Positions 45,099-57,527 are shown, counted from the first letter of the stretch. The stretch is DNA of 64,000 bases from Rattus norvegicus (GCF_036323735.1 NW_026947395.1:248001-312000); one strand, 5' to 3'. Program-made: numbers and translations. Notes: a model not told the origin generated them from the letters alone.

Positions 45099-45800
45099 CC
45101 CAAATGCTTGAATTACCCTAGATGCCTAGAACAAATGAAACTCAAGACAGATGATCAAAATGTGAATGCTTCACTCCTTCTCTAAAAGAGGAACAAGAAT
45201 ACCATTGGCAGGGAAGTGAGAGGCAAAGATTAAAACAGAGACTGAAGGAACTCCCATTCAGAGCCTGCCCCACATGTGTCCCATACATATACAGCCACCC
45301 AATTAGACAAGATGGATGAAGCAAAGAAGTGCAGACCGACAGGAGCCGGATGTACATCGCTCCTGAGAGACACAGCCAGAATACAGCAAATACAGGTGAA
45401 TGCCTGCAGCAAACCACTGAACTGAGAATAGGACCCCCGTTGAAGGAATCAGAGAAAGAACTGGAAGAGCTTGAAGGGGCTCGAGACCCCATATGTACAA
45501 CAATGCCAAGCAACCAGAGCTTCCAGGGACTAAGCCACTACCTAAAGACTATACATGCACTGACCCTGGACTCTGACCTCTTAGGTAGCAATGAATATCC
45601 TAGTAAGAGCACCAGTGGAAGGAGAAGCCCTGGGTCCTGCTAAGACTGAACCCCCAGTGAACTAGACTGTTTGGGGGAGTGTGGCAATGGGGGGAGGGTT
45701 GGTGGGGAACACCCATAAGGAAGGGGAGGGGGGAGGGGGATGTTTGCCCGGAAACCAAAGAATTATTATTAAGTATTAAATAAATAAAAATAATTGAAAA
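45099..45800 (+). other. L1 3' UTR with G-rich tract
   Basis: Continues from the ORF2 stop. A G-rich polypurine tract lies at 45670-45745 with several GGGG runs, a conserved feature of rodent L1 3' UTRs and able in principle to form G-quadruplexes. The frames here on both strands (45142-45643) are UTR shadows. Confidence 0.85.
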
Positions 45801-47664
45801 AAATGGGTCACAATGTATACCGACCTTTCCATGCTGCTATGCAAATGGAATATTTTGATAATGTGACAGGTTTATAACTATTTCATCTTAGCTTCTCAGT
45901 AGTCTGTACTTTATGCCTCTGAACAATAAATATGTTGCCCTATTATACACACAGAAAAAAAGAAAAGGAAGTTTCTTTAAAAATATTTCAAATTATAAAA
46001 GTATTCATTTTCTGTGTTAGCTGTGGGAAGGTTGTTTATTTGTTTTTGTTAATTTGTTTGTTTTAATTGAAAATTGAGACATATTTACAAAACATCAAAA
46101 TAAGTGTGAAATCCATCACAATAGAATCCTCTGCATTCCAGTAATTTTTCTACAAGAGCAAAGTCCACTGAGAGGTCAACTATGTACAACAAACCTACTG
46201 CTTAATAATTGTCAGAGCTTTAAGTCTGTCTCATGTTCTCTACACTTAGATTTTTATAACTTTTGCATGAATGGGTGCAGATCTAATGTAATAGATCTAA
46301 TAAGCTAGTATACGTGATTATGTCTCCTGCCCCCATGAGAAAGTACGTATTGTTTTGCTCTTTTGTTGTTGATGTTTGGGGAGCTATCTTTTTCATTATC
46401 CCCAATAGAAAATTAATCTAGTGATGAATTATTGAATAGAAACGAAAATTATGTATGATGATGAGAAGTTCCCCAAAACAGAGTGTACACAAAGTTAAAT
46501 CTGAAATGTGTGTTGGTAGACATGCACACATGCTCTTGACTCATGTAGCTGACAAGCATTCAACTCCAGATCAACTTAAGTGATTTGGGAAATTAACTTA
46601 TTTCACATAGAAGCAATCCAATGGGGAATATATTTTTTCTTAGTCGCTTCTTTAAGTGATCTAATGGTGAAATGGGATGTAAACAAATACTGTTACCCTG
46701 CATTTTTGTTTATACTAACATTTTAATTCATGTTCAATCTCCATGTGCTCTTTCTCTATTTTGTTTCTCTGTGTCTGTGTTTTGCATGAATATATAGGAA
46801 CACATGTGTATGTGGCATACATGTGAGTGCATGTGCATGTGTATGTGTGTGTGTGTGTGTGTGTCTTATATGGTATTTGTAAACATAGGTAACATGTGTA
46901 TATAAAATTTGGATATACTGAAACTCACGTTTGATTTGTGGATCAACCATGTGACTGATCTACTCACAAATCTCTGAAATCCCATTATATCAAGTGAATA
47001 GAGAGAGAAGCTAATAGGCAGGTGGTATCTCCTATTCTACCTTTGTAAGGAGAAAGTATTTTTTGGCAAGAAAAGCCAAACTTCAGCAAAGACATACACA
47101 CCCCAAAAAAACAGGTAAGGTTATGTCATTTGAAGAGAAAAGATATCAACTGGGAGAAAAATGAGTTTGACACATCTTCAATGCTTGAGAGACATGAGAT
47201 TGAACTTCAGAAGATATAATGGGATGGGACCGACAGAATCTCTAAGGAGCCAAAATAAGCTAAACACTGGAAATTCTCATTACATGAGAGCTCACGGATT
47301 GGTAAATATGGTAAAAATAATGATAAGAACTTTGCAGACCATAATCAATATCCATATAAGGCTACAATTTGAACAAGGTGAAATGTAGTCACCACCACAG
47401 TGCTAACAACTACTTTATCAGTTACAGTGTGAAATACAGAGTTTAACTGTAGACAGAAGAGAAGGATGTTATCTGAAAACAGACAAGGCTGTGCTGGAAC
47501 TGAACAGTTTTCCATGTAAGTAACCAAGCAAGAATACAGCAGCTGCCTGATGCAAAAGTGAGCAAAGAGGAATGAACTACATAGATACTATGTGTACAGA
47601 AATACAGGCAATTTGGTAGAATTTTAAGATGCTGAGATGAAAGAATAGGAAGAAATTTCTATCA
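45801..47664. other. Unassigned sequence with a TG microsatellite
   Basis: No gene or family recognised. (TG)n lies at 46842-46864 in a wider TG/CATG-rich patch from about 46790. The 75-codon frame at 47161-47388 has no motif. Confidence 0.3.
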
Positions 47665-47790
47665 AGCAAGGCACCATGTCTTGCTCTTACAATACCCACA
47701 TTTAAGAGACCGAGGGAGAGGAACTAGGAATTTCAGGTTAGCCTGGAATACATATCAAGACACCACCTCTTTTTTCTCTTTTTTTAAATT
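47665..47790 (+). mobile_element. Decayed B1-like SINE
   Basis: A weak B1 pattern in order: GCACCATGTCTTGCTCTTACAATACCCACATTTAAGAGACCGAGGGAG.GGAA, TTTCAGGTTAGCCTGGAATACAT, then CAAGACACCACCTC. Strongly diverged, so an old copy. Confidence 0.5.
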
Positions 47791-47902
47791 TAAATCAATA
47801 GTCTGATTGATAGAATATCATGAACAATATTAAGAAAACAGTAATTTAAAGCCTACGCAATCATACTCTCTCTAAGAAAACATGTTCTATAAAGAGACTG
47901 GA

Positions 47903-48001
47903 GGGGTTGGGGATTTAGCTCAGTGGTAGAGCGCTTGCCTAGGAAGCACAAGGCCCTGGGTTCGGTTCCCAGCTCCAAAAAAAAAGAACCAAAAAAAAAA
48001 A
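47903..48001 (+). mobile_element. ID SINE
   Basis: Near-consensus ID body GGGGTTGGGGATTTAGCTCAGTGG..GGTTCGGTTCCCAGCTCC plus an A-rich tail. Exact 12-bp target-site duplication AAAGAGACTGGA at 47891-47902 and 48002-48013. A young insertion. Confidence 0.96.
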
Positions 48002-48013
48002 AAAGAGACTGGA

Positions 48014-48328
48014 ACTATTAAGTTACAGATAACAGCTGCCATATTGAACGATGCATCATGAAGAATTATGGTGTTGTTTGGTTGATCCTTCTTCTCTTTC
48101 ATGGCTCATTTTACACTTCTTAAGATTTGTTTCTGTCCACATCATTATTGTGCAGACATCTAGATGTTCACTGCCTTTAAATTTATGTATGTAAACCAGT
48201 AATTATTTATTTATCCAATGATTATTTGATTTTAATTCATCTTCAAAAATGATGAGTCTTGAGGAAATGATAACTTTATTGTGTGGGTTTGAATATTCAT
48301 AATGGCAAACAGAGAAAAATCTGGGCCC

Positions 48329-48400
<72 letters not shown>

Positions 48401-48960
48401 GTGGTTGGAGAGACTATACCTGTGGCATCAGGAAAGCATAGAGATGAGTGGGTGGATCAGTTTTTCTGTATAACATTGATAACTAGTTAATGATAAGAAT
48501 GTGTAAAAATCGAGATACACTCAAGGTTTTCTTTTCCTTCATTTGAATGATAGCTTATACAGCCTGTGAAACTGAACTGAAACCGAAGGTAAATCTTCCG
48601 CCTGAGCATCATTAGTCCAGGACTACATGTTTCCAAATTCTTTTGTAAATATTTGGACACTTGGCTCAATGCTTAGCACACTTTGAAAAATTCCCTGGTG
48701 TTAAGAGAGAAAGTATAAGATATGAAATTATGTGAGAAAAAAATCTTTTCTAAGGTTTGATTTTTGTAACTGCAGACTGACTTTGACTCTGAAGTAACTG
48801 AGGCTTTAAAATACTAAAAAAATAATATCTCTCATCTACAATAATCCTAAAAATTGCTTACTGTTCTGTGTTTCTGGAGATGAGTGTCAATTATGTCAAT
48901 TGCTCTTTGTGGCAGGAGAAGGGCTTGACTGTCAAATGCTTTGCAAATGCCAAGTTCTCT
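48014..48960. other. Unassigned sequence around a CA repeat
   Basis: No repeat family or coding signal recognised apart from the CA microsatellite at 48331-48398. Confidence 0.3.
48331..48398. repeat. (CA)n microsatellite
   Basis: About 68 bp of CA with one AA interruption near 48350. Frames coding VCVCVC or THTHTH are artefacts. Confidence 0.95.
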
Positions 48961-49505
48961 GAGGTCCCTGGAGAATGCTTCCTTCTGTTCACCCACATTC
49001 TTCTCTCATTGCCTTAGCTATCTTCACCAGTCCATCTCTACACACCCCCATGTACTTCTTTCTGGTGAACTTATGTATCCTGGAAATTGGTTACATGGGC
49101 TTTGTCACACCTAAGGTGTGGAGAGCCTTGTACTTACGACTCTCTCAGGAGGGATGTACCACACAGATGTTTTTCTTCACACTTTTTGGTATAACTGAGT
49201 GATGCATATTGGCACCCATGCCTTTGCCCAGCGTATGGCCCAGCTTCACTATGCAACCCAAATGAGTCGTGGTCTGTGTGTCCATTTGGCAATTATTTCA
49301 TGGAGAATGGGATGCCCTGTAGGTTTGGGACAAAACTACTTGAGGCCCAAATCTAATCACCCATCAGGAGTTGATAATCTCTTGGTCTATACAGCAGTGA
49401 TATTCATGCTGAACACCATCATCTAAAGCCTAAATAAACAAGAAGTCAAGGCTGCATTGAGAAAAACTCTGGGTCTGAAGAAAGTTGTGATAACAAATAG
49501 GTAAT
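48961..49505 (+). pseudogene. Olfactory receptor pseudogene (truncated, internally deleted)
   Basis: Olfactory receptors are single-exon 7-TM GPCRs of about 310 residues. Here the TM2 signature LHTPMYFFL (about 49040-49065) is followed by a TM2/TM3 region (LCILEIGYMGFVTPKVW; ..CTTQMFFFTLFGITE) to a stop at 49199. Sequence in the next phase, LHYATQMSRGLCVHLAIISW, is typical of the second intracellular loop and TM4; the MAYDR motif region is shortened. TM5, the third loop and TM6 are missing. The end is again recognisable (LNTII, stop, SLNKQEVKAALRKTLG), matching TM7 and the C-terminus. The N-terminus and TM1 are absent. The LEIGY motif suggests a class II receptor, perhaps family 10-like. Confidence 0.88.
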
Positions 49506-50104
49506 TGAGGATCACAAAGTGCTTTTTCAAAAAGGTGCATAGTCTGTGAAAGAAAGAAAACAAAACCACTGTGCTCTTTCTGGCTGTCTTGAAACAAACT
49601 TTTAGAAACATAACTTTGTTTTAGAGTGTTCTCTACATTCACCACCATTCTTAATTGCAAACAGTGGTAAAGTACGATTACTATTAAATAAGTTTAGTAG
49701 ATTAGTCCAGTACTTAAATATTTTGATCTGGGCAGAGTTTAAACCACATGCTAATGTCTCAGGGTCCTTGAAAGTTCTCTGTATCCTTTCTTAGCTATTT
49801 GGAGATCTTCCAAGAAATACTTCCAAGTGATCTCAGCTCATTTTGCTACAATTCCATATTCCTCAGTACATGTAAATTCATTTCACTGGACTGGAACTCC
49901 TAAGTAGTTCTCAGGGGAGTGAATTGTTAGACTCTGCTTTGTGTACCATTTGGTCAGTCCACATGTCAGATTTGGGCACCCAGCGCCTATGATTTTGGAA
50001 CAGGAGTAATCATTCTTCCCTTTTATGATTTCTAACAGGGTGTTGGAAAAGAATTTCAGCCAGGTGATTCTCAAAATCAACATCATAGTTTCAGATAAAC
50101 ACAA

Positions 50105-50137
<33 letters not shown>

Positions 50138-51177
50138 TCTGCATGCATGCACACATTATAAAGGAAAATAAGTGAGTTTACAAGTGACAGAAGACTAATA
50201 TAAAAGGTCAGCTAGTGTTAGAAAATTAGATACTGGTTGTTATTCCCCAATAAAATAAAATTAGAATCTTGGGTCTTTATGTGTATAATGAAAGAAAAAT
50301 AGAATTCCATTTTGGTGTGCAGACAATATGGAAGATTTTAAAATATAAATTACAGTGATACTAAAACTAGAGTATTGTTTGAGTCATGAGTCACCCAAAC
50401 ATTAAGACATTGATTATATTTTCCTCAGAAGTCTTGTTTTGAGTCTACTTAGAGGTAGGAAGGGCCATTAAGGCCAAAGTTTTGGAAAAAAAATGAACGA
50501 GAAACTGAAAACAAAGCCTAAAATTTTGAAGAGACACACAGTCTTTTCATAGTATTTAAGTAATTCTTCTAAAACTTCTATTACTTTAAAAGGAAATCCA
50601 ATAGAAAAATACATTAAAATATTTTTTAACTATCAAAGGAAAATAATTTAAAATAATTTCATTGCTCCCTAATGGGGCGATATTAAGATGCCAGGTGTCC
50701 ACCTAGTGCTGAACTGAGACAAAAAAAGCAGGAAACAATTTTTGGTATCTGCATCAAGTACATACAATCTCAACCTAAAAAAGAAAAAAAACGCTAGGCA
50801 AATCCAAAATCAGAGACATTCTACCAAAGTAATTATTTCTCTTCAAAGGTCTGGTCATAGAAGATAAAAATAGTAATGAATTATCACAGAATAGAATAAC
50901 GTACAGTATGTAATAATTGAATGTCAATGGATTTCTGGATTGGATATGGGCATAGAATATAGAAAGTGTACAGTAGTACAAACATTGCTTTTATGATTTG
51001 GTCAACCTACTGTGGTACTTGTAATATGTTTTTTTTTCAATTATCTAATTTTTGAGAATTAGTTATTAGATGGATTATGTAATATAAAATTCAGGAGTGG
51101 GGTACGATACAAAAGAGTATTGTTTCCTATCAATTAAATCTGATATTTTTCTGTATATTTTGACTTCTGCTTATTTT
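49506..51177. other. Unassigned sequence with a CA microsatellite
   Basis: (CA)n lies at 50100-50135. Otherwise AT-rich with no recognised family or gene. Confidence 0.3.
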
Positions 51178-51293
51178 TTGTATTTATTCATTTTATTAAT
51201 TTCTTTATGTCTCAAATGCTGCCCTCCTTCCTATTTTCCCCCTCAGAGTCCCTTACCTCAACCCCCATCCCTTTCACATTTCTTCTTTTAAAA
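51178..51293 (-). mobile_element. Short antisense L1 3' tail
   Basis: TATTTATTCATTTTATTAATTTC..TGTCTCAAATGCTGCCCTCCTTCCTATTTTCCCCCTC resembles the reversed A-rich tail and pyrimidine-rich 3' end of an old L1. Only about 110 bp. Confidence 0.5.
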
Positions 51294-51984
51294 AGACAAA
51301 ACAACAGTAACTAAGGCATATTTACTCCCTGAATAGCCATTCATTTGAACATGTATTAGAAAGTCTACAACATTGATAGTGCAGATATCAGAAATAGTTC
51401 CTAAAATGATCTTCAAAAATTATATATTCTCCAGTTATCAGCTATCAGCTATCAGGTATCAGCTTGACAAAACTGGAAGAAATCCAGAACATGAATATCC
51501 TTGTTCATATATACATAGAGAAAAATGATCAGACAACAAGAAAAACAGATAGCAGCATTCCTGGATTCAACAGAAGAGGACCTCAGTTCCTGTAATATAT
51601 TCTGCATGAGTTTAGAGACTCTATGAGCTAATACTTGAAAATAAACACCTACAATATCCAACAAAAACTAACCACAAACTGCAACCTTTATAAAAGTTAA
51701 ACAAATATGTGGAAAGTATAATTTTTCAGCTATGTATGAGTATACTAAGGTATATTATATGTATATTAATAAAATTTAAATTTTATTACTGCAAATTTTT
51801 ATTACAATTTTTTAAATAAATAGATTTAAAGTGACTCAGGTGATTGCTAACTTTTTCTGGCTTTGATTATTATGGATCAATACAATTTTTATTTGACTGT
51901 GATTATCACTTTGAATATTCACGTAAATCAAATGATTTCAACAAGGAACAGCTTAGTACTTTTTGTTGTACTTATGTAAGTGTA
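51294..51984. other. Unassigned sequence
   Basis: A short tandem of a TATCAGC-type motif lies at 51435-51465. Otherwise nothing recognised. Confidence 0.3.
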
Positions 51985-52165
51985 TTACCTGCTTGTCTAC
52001 ATGTGAGACATATGCATGCCTTCTGCCCAGGAGGTTGAAGAGCATGTGAGATTCCGTGATGCTGAAATTACAGCCACCTGTAAGCTGTAACATGGGAGCT
52101 GGGGATTGGCCCTGGGTCCTCTGCAAGTACAGATAGAGCTATTAATTACCGAATCATTTCTTCAT
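51985..52165 (-). mobile_element. B3-type SINE, antisense
   Basis: Same reversed pattern as 19862-20035: GCATGCCTTCTGCCCAGGAGGTTGAAGAGCATGTGAGATTCC, GAAATTACAGCCACCTGTAAGCTGTAACATGGGAGCTGGGGATTGGCCCTGGGTCCTCTGCAAG. Diverged. Confidence 0.7.
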
Positions 52166-52288
52166 ATTCATCAAACGCCATTTTTTTTGTAAATATAGTG
52201 CCTAAGCTGCCTGTCTTCTGCATAGACCACTGTTGTCTCAAATGTGATAATTTAATATTAAATTCACAGAATTGCTTCTTACCTTCAT

Positions 52289-52322
52289 ATATATATATAT
52301 ATATATTCTCACACAGACAACA

Positions 52323-52359
<37 letters not shown>

Positions 52360-52360
52360 C
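52289..52360. repeat. (AT)n and (CA)n microsatellites
   Basis: AT repeat at 52289-52307 and CA repeat at 52328-52360, separated by TTCTCACACAGACAACACATT. Confidence 0.93.
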
Positions 52361-52374
52361 TGCATCCTTCCTTC

Positions 52375-53130
52375 AAGTAGACCTAGTTATTTATATAGTT
52401 ATTTGTTTATTTATGCACTTTACATACTGCACTCTGCCCCCCTCTAGTTCACACTTCTCACAATCTTTCTCCCAGCCCTTTCTCCTCTAAAGAGTTTCAG
52501 ACCCCACAGGGTTATTCTTTCATGATGCATGTCCAGTCTCTGTGATGCTAGTCACATCCTCTGCCACAGAGTCCAGACACATCAGTCTACATGGATAGGG
52601 GTGGGGAGGTTGAGGTCATATACAGAAAGAGGCCTAGAGCTGGGGTAAGAATGTTGCCCATGAATCAATGGGTTTTTCCTTACTTGAGACTCACAGCCTC
52701 AGTGATATCCACCTGAAGAGCCCTCCTCCTGTAGCCAGAGAGCAACCAAAATGGAGTGATAGAGACACTAACTTTTGACCCAAATGTATTCTGACCACAG
52801 GAAATGCAGGGTCCATGCATAGAGCAGAGAGTGAGGAATGGTCATCCAATGGTTAGTACAGATTGAGAAGTCCCCCATGGATCAGCACCGATCCTTGACA
52901 CTATTAATGACACTCTGCTATGCTTGCAGACAGGAGTCTAGTCTCAGAGACTTTACAAATCTGCTCACTCAGTCAGATGCAAAAACCCATTAGTCAAACC
53001 ACAGTTGGAGCTTGGGGATTCTGATGGAAGAATAGAATGAAAAGGATTATGGCCTCTAAGGACATAGGCACTCCACAGTCTTTGTCTTCATGCGGATACC
53101 TAACAACTAGAATTGGAATTTCCCAAAACA
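52375..53130 (-). mobile_element. Lx-type L1 3' end with an inverted 5' part
   Basis: 52375-52640 is an antisense Lx 3' terminus (TTTATTTATGCACTTTACAT tail side, then the complement of GAGGATGTGACTAGC..CAGAGACTGGACATG). 52680-53130 is sense-strand Lx 3' region (TGTAGCCAGAGAGCAACCAAAATGG, GGAAATGCAGGG, ATTAATGACACTCTGCTATGCTTGCAGACAGGAG, then AGGCACTCCACAG). Such a 3' part plus inverted 5' part is the expected product of twin priming. Confidence 0.6.
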
Positions 53131-53159
53131 TATTGTCTGTTGATGGGATATCTGTTTCT

Positions 53160-54060
53160 TTAAAATTCATTTATTTACTTACTCACTTTACATCCAAAAA
53201 TCGGTGCTCCGTCTTCATGGGATGGCAACACTCATTTTCGATGGCACCTGTAAAAAGACAAAGCTACACATTTGCTACCTATGTCCTGGGGGCTCAGGTT
53301 CTGTCCACTTTCACTCTCTGATTGGTGGTTCAGTCTTTGGCAGATCACAAGAATCACTGTGAGTTGACTCTATTGTTCTTCCTGTGGAGTCCCTCATATC
53401 ATCTGGGCCTCAATTCTTCACCTGTTTTTCTTTGTTTTTTTTTGTTTTTTTTTTTTTTTTTAAGATTCCCCAAGCTCCAGCTAGTGTTTGGTCATGAATC
53501 TTTACACTTGTTTCTCTCAGCTGTTGGGTGGAGTCTCTCAGAGGACAGTTATGCTAGGAATCTGTCTACAATCACGATAGAGTATCTTTAATAGTGTCAG
53601 GGATCGGTGCTTGATCACGAGGTAGTTCTCAATCTATGCTAACCATTGGTTGGACGTTCCTTCCATGTCTGTTGTATCTATATTTGTCTCAGAAGATCTT
53701 GTAGGCTGTGTTCATTTTGGTTTGAACGTTTTGTGGGTGTGTTTTCTTCCATGTCACATCATTGGGAGTCATGCCTGGCTACAGAAATGGCAAATTAAGG
53801 TTCTGTATCTCTATTGCTAGAGTCACCCCAATAGACACCCTGGGGATTCGCCTTTTACCATTCTCTGGCAATTTCTAGAGATGTGCACCCCACACTTGTG
53901 ATTTCCATTCCCTTTTCCCTGCAATCACTATACCTAATTCTTCCAAACTCACTATACTTAATTCCTCCTACATACTCCCTTCTCTACCTCCCCTTCTATT
54001 CAGTTTCCTCCCTCCCTCCATCCGCCTCAATATCTATTCTGCTGAATGCATTTTAAAGTC
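53160..54060 (-). mobile_element. Antisense Lx-type L1 3' region
   Basis: The antisense tail TTTATTTACTTACTCACTTTACATCC is followed by reversed Lx blocks: TTGGTGGTTCAG at 53322, then CAGCTGTTGGGTGGAGTCTCTCAGAGGACAGTTATGCTAGGA and TATCTTTAATAGTGTCAGGGATCGGTGCTTG. A T-rich tract (53430-53462) sits inside. Decayed; the plus-strand frames 53037-53591 are shadows. Confidence 0.65.
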
Positions 54061-55386
54061 AATATTTAGGAAAAAACACTAAGTAAGTATAGGAAGTATT
54101 CCATAAGTACTTGTGGTGGAAGTTTAGGCAAGACATGAACATATATAATTTTATAGAGGCCAAAATTACAACATATATTGTTAGAAGAGACACTGTCTAC
54201 ATTATATTCAACATGAAGGAAAAACCATTTATATATTCTTTTAAGTTATACAAGAGAATCTATTAAAAGTGTTACACACATCACACAACTTTATTACTTT
54301 GAAAACTCTCTTTATTGCAAATATTTACACAATGAAAAGTACAAAGGTTTAAACTCATGTGAGTGTACTTTGTTGTAAAGTTAAAGTTTATATATACGGT
54401 TTGATGACAACAACCATCTCAGATTCACAGGGGATAAATACATCAGGGAGTTAGTTCTCTATTACCTTACCTGTCTTCTTTCCTTTATTCCTGATGAAGA
54501 CTCAACTCATCGGCAGCCCCTGCTGTGAGAGATAGATCATAAAATGCCTAACGGTCTACAACCCAGAGTACATCGATAGAAAAGATAAAAGACAACATCT
54601 CCAAATAGTATATGCAATCGAAACTTTCTTGTAGTTTTAAAAAAAAAATTCAAAGAACAAACCACATCCGAGGTTATAACCACATATTGGAAACGGTAGC
54701 TGTAGGAAGCATTCAGGGGATTTTAAACATCTGCACCTAAGATCGAAACTGCCTCCGTCAACATGAAGATTTATTCCTTTGGCAAGAAAGTCAGTCTTTC
54801 TCTTGACAGTTGTGCAGTCTGTCCTTCACTAGAGTGACGGCCATGCTATATGAATGTGTACAGATAAACACATACCGGTTTTCACATCTTCAAATAATTT
54901 CAAGAAGAACCTGAAAGAGAATATATAATGTTCCAGAGAAAAAATACAGGAATTTAAATTAGCCAGCATTAATATGTTGTTAAAATTTTCTGCCTACAAT
55001 ATTTTAATAATTTTGACTCTTCCTGCTATGAATGAAAAGATGGTTATGTAATGTCTACCAACCCCCAAAACCTGTAATATTGTGAAAACTGTCTTATTTC
55101 TCCATAACTTGGGTCTTTGGTCACCAACCTTCTCATTGCCTATCTAAATTCTGTTTCTCAAATAGATCAGAAGACTATGTGAGGGTGTCACTCTCATGTA
55201 GAAGACCAAGGAACTTTCTGTACTTGCATGTATTTGCTCTTGGGAACATGTAAATGAAACTTTCAGTTTCAAGAACTAAAACATGGCCGTCGAATGGGAC
55301 ACACATGGAAAATAATCTTCCTGCCATCAGTGAACATTAGCACACTGATAACAGCACAGACAATAAAATAATGTAATAATCCTGGA

Positions 55387-55387
<1 letters not shown>
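54061..55387. other. Unassigned sequence; possible minus-strand terminal exon
   Basis: No repeat family recognised. On the minus strand there is a plausible 3' splice site at 54911 (TATATTCTCTTTCAG then GTTCTTCTTG). A frame open for about 25 codons follows, ending with a stop near 54837, and a canonical AATAAA stands near 54306-54313. This would make a terminal exon of about 600 bp. All signals are short and could be chance. Confidence 0.25.
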
Positions 55388-55431
<44 letters not shown>

Positions 55432-55471
55432 TAATGATGATTATTTTAATAATAATAATAATAATAATAAT
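55388..55471. repeat. (TAA)n microsatellite, two blocks
   Basis: About 14 TAA units, an interruption (ATGATGATTATTT), then about 8 more. The junction is partly self-complementary. Confidence 0.93.
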
Positions 55472-55732
55472 AGAATAATCCCCTCAAGGGATCACAGACT
55501 AAGTAAAGTAAATATTGAGACATGTTTTTCAAGGGTTATTTTACCCATGAAAGCTATTTTCACTAGGACAGACTCCTCATACATGAAAATCATTCAACCT
55601 TTCATGACTTCACAGAGAGATTTGAGAACCAGGGTGGTCTTTTCTTAGGACAGGAGAAAGATTTGCCAACTTTCCAAAAAGAAAAGCAAACCAGACAGTC
55701 TGTGTGAGGATGGTTAGCTTGTGCATGACTAA

Positions 55733-55742
55733 CACACACACA

Positions 55743-55784
<42 letters not shown>

Positions 55785-56570
55785 AACACACATATCCACA
55801 CACACAGACACACACACATACACACATACACACCAAGAGAGACACAGACAGACAAACAGACAGATACACACACACAGATACACACACATACACACACATA
55901 AACACACATACACACACATACACACAGAGAGACATACACACATACAAACACTCACACGCATAAAAATACACACAGAGAGACACAACACAGGAACACACAT
56001 ACACACACATAAACACACATACACACACATACACAGAGATAGACACACACAGATGCAAACACACACAAACACTCACACACATAAAAATACACACACAGAC
56101 ACACAGACAGACACATAGATACACAGACAGACACACAGATACACAGACACACACACAGACAAATAGACACACACACACACACACACATAAACACACATAT
56201 CCACACACACAGACACACACACATACACACATACACACCAAGAGAGACACAGACAGACAAACAGACAGATACACACACACAGATACACACACATACACAC
56301 ACATAAACACACATACACACACATACACACAGAGAGACATACACACATACAAACACTCACACGCATAAAAATACACACAGAGAGACACAACACAGGAACA
56401 CACATACACACACATAAACACACATACACACACATACACAGAGATAGACACACACAGATGCAAACACACACAAACACTCACACACATAAAAATACACACA
56501 CAGACACACAGACAGACACATAGATACACAGACAGACACACAGATACACAGACACACACACAGACAAATA

Positions 56571-56612
<42 letters not shown>
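55733..56612. repeat. CA-rich satellite with two near-identical 405-bp units
   Basis: Irregular CACACA/CACATA/CAGACA sequence. The landmark CACCAAGAGA occurs at 55831 and again at 56236, exactly 405 bp apart. The surrounding approximately 405 bp (from about 55779) read identically by eye in both copies. Because 405 is divisible by three, the minus strand stays open for 307 codons (55729-56652), a Cys/Val-rich string with a 135-residue repeat. This is low-complexity translation, not a protein. Confidence 0.93.
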
Positions 56613-56616
<4 letters not shown>

Positions 56617-57428
56617 TCTCTGATGTATGCTTCTTAGAGTGTCCAGGTGCAAAAGGATGAAGTGGCCTCTGGAACTAGTCGGTCAACAGACTCTTGGTCT
56701 GCCTGCAAGTGAGTTGGGGGTTGCTCCAAGGTATTCAGTGTCACAACTCTGTTAGAAGGTATTCAGGGACGCGCTGTGTGCATATATTTTACTCAGGTTG
56801 AACAAGGGCTACACAAACCTTGAAGAGCGGGAAGGGGTTTTCGGGTGGATTTACATCGATGGAGGCTTAAGGTACCAGAAGGGCTCATTTGCTTGAGCTT
56901 TTATAATCTTTTTATAATCTCTGTCCCAGCATCGGTCTGTTATTCAGGGATCTCCATTTGACCTCCTCAGAAACCGACTCCACTGAATGTGCCCCATCCC
57001 AAAACCTGAGGTTCCACTTGCTTGATTTCAAAAGATTGAAGGTTCGGACTCTGCGTTCTCTATCAGATTAAATACTCGGGAGGTTGTTCTCTAGACGCCA
57101 TGAACTAACAAGTGCATCCATTGAGTTTCTGCATTAACCTATATGTCCCCCAGTTCTGGCCGGTTCTCTCTGCACAGCGCTATCCCTCCTTCTTCCCCAC
57201 CAACCTTCAGCTCCTGTCTCAGTCGTCCGCACTTCAATCACAGAATCTGTTACAGTTTTCCTTTCAGAGAGGTTGATGCTTTCCCTCTCACCGGCCTTCT
57301 CCTTTCCTTTGTCCTCTATCCATTTGTGGATTGTAGATAGAATATGATTTGCCTCACACCTGATACCATCCATAGGTAAACACGCGCCATGTTTGTGTCT
57401 CTAGGTCTCAGCTCGCTCTCGGGCTGTT
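56613..57428. other. Unassigned, GC-richer stretch with a minus-strand open frame
   Basis: A 79-codon frame on the minus strand (57373-57134) begins MDGIRCEANHILSTIHKWI and is charged, non-repetitive and not recognised. A GGTGAG in it (AAGGCCGGTGAGAGG, near 57281) could act as a splice donor. It lies 155-285 bp downstream, on the minus strand, of the CRE-like array. Coding status is unproven. Confidence 0.25.
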
Positions 57429-57497
57429 TTTTTTTTTTTTTTTGTTGTTGTTTTTTTGTTTTTTTTTGTTTTTGTTTTTGTTTTTGTTTTTTTTTTC
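57429..57497. repeat. T-rich (GTTTTT)n tract
   Basis: A long run of T with regular G interruptions, resembling the reversed A-tail of a SINE, but no SINE body is recognisable beside it. Confidence 0.8.
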
Positions 57498-57527
57498 TAG
57501 TTTCAACTATTTTCCATGAAGCTTCAT

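Larger units (their letters stand above)
39585..45800 (+). mobile_element. Near full-length rat-type L1 (defective)
   Basis: 5' UTR (39585-40090), ORF1, ORF2 and 3' UTR are all present in canonical order and spacing over 6.2 kb. The tail is a short A-rich TAAATAAATAAAAATAATTG stretch. Both ORFs are broken by indels and stops, so it is not an active element, though divergence is modest compared with the Lx-type remnants. Confidence 0.92.

Noticed and set aside
55729..56652. 307-codon minus-strand ORF rich in Cys and Val
   Set aside because: Pure translation of a CA-rich repeat; it stays open only because the repeat lacks stops on that strand and the 405-bp unit is a multiple of three.
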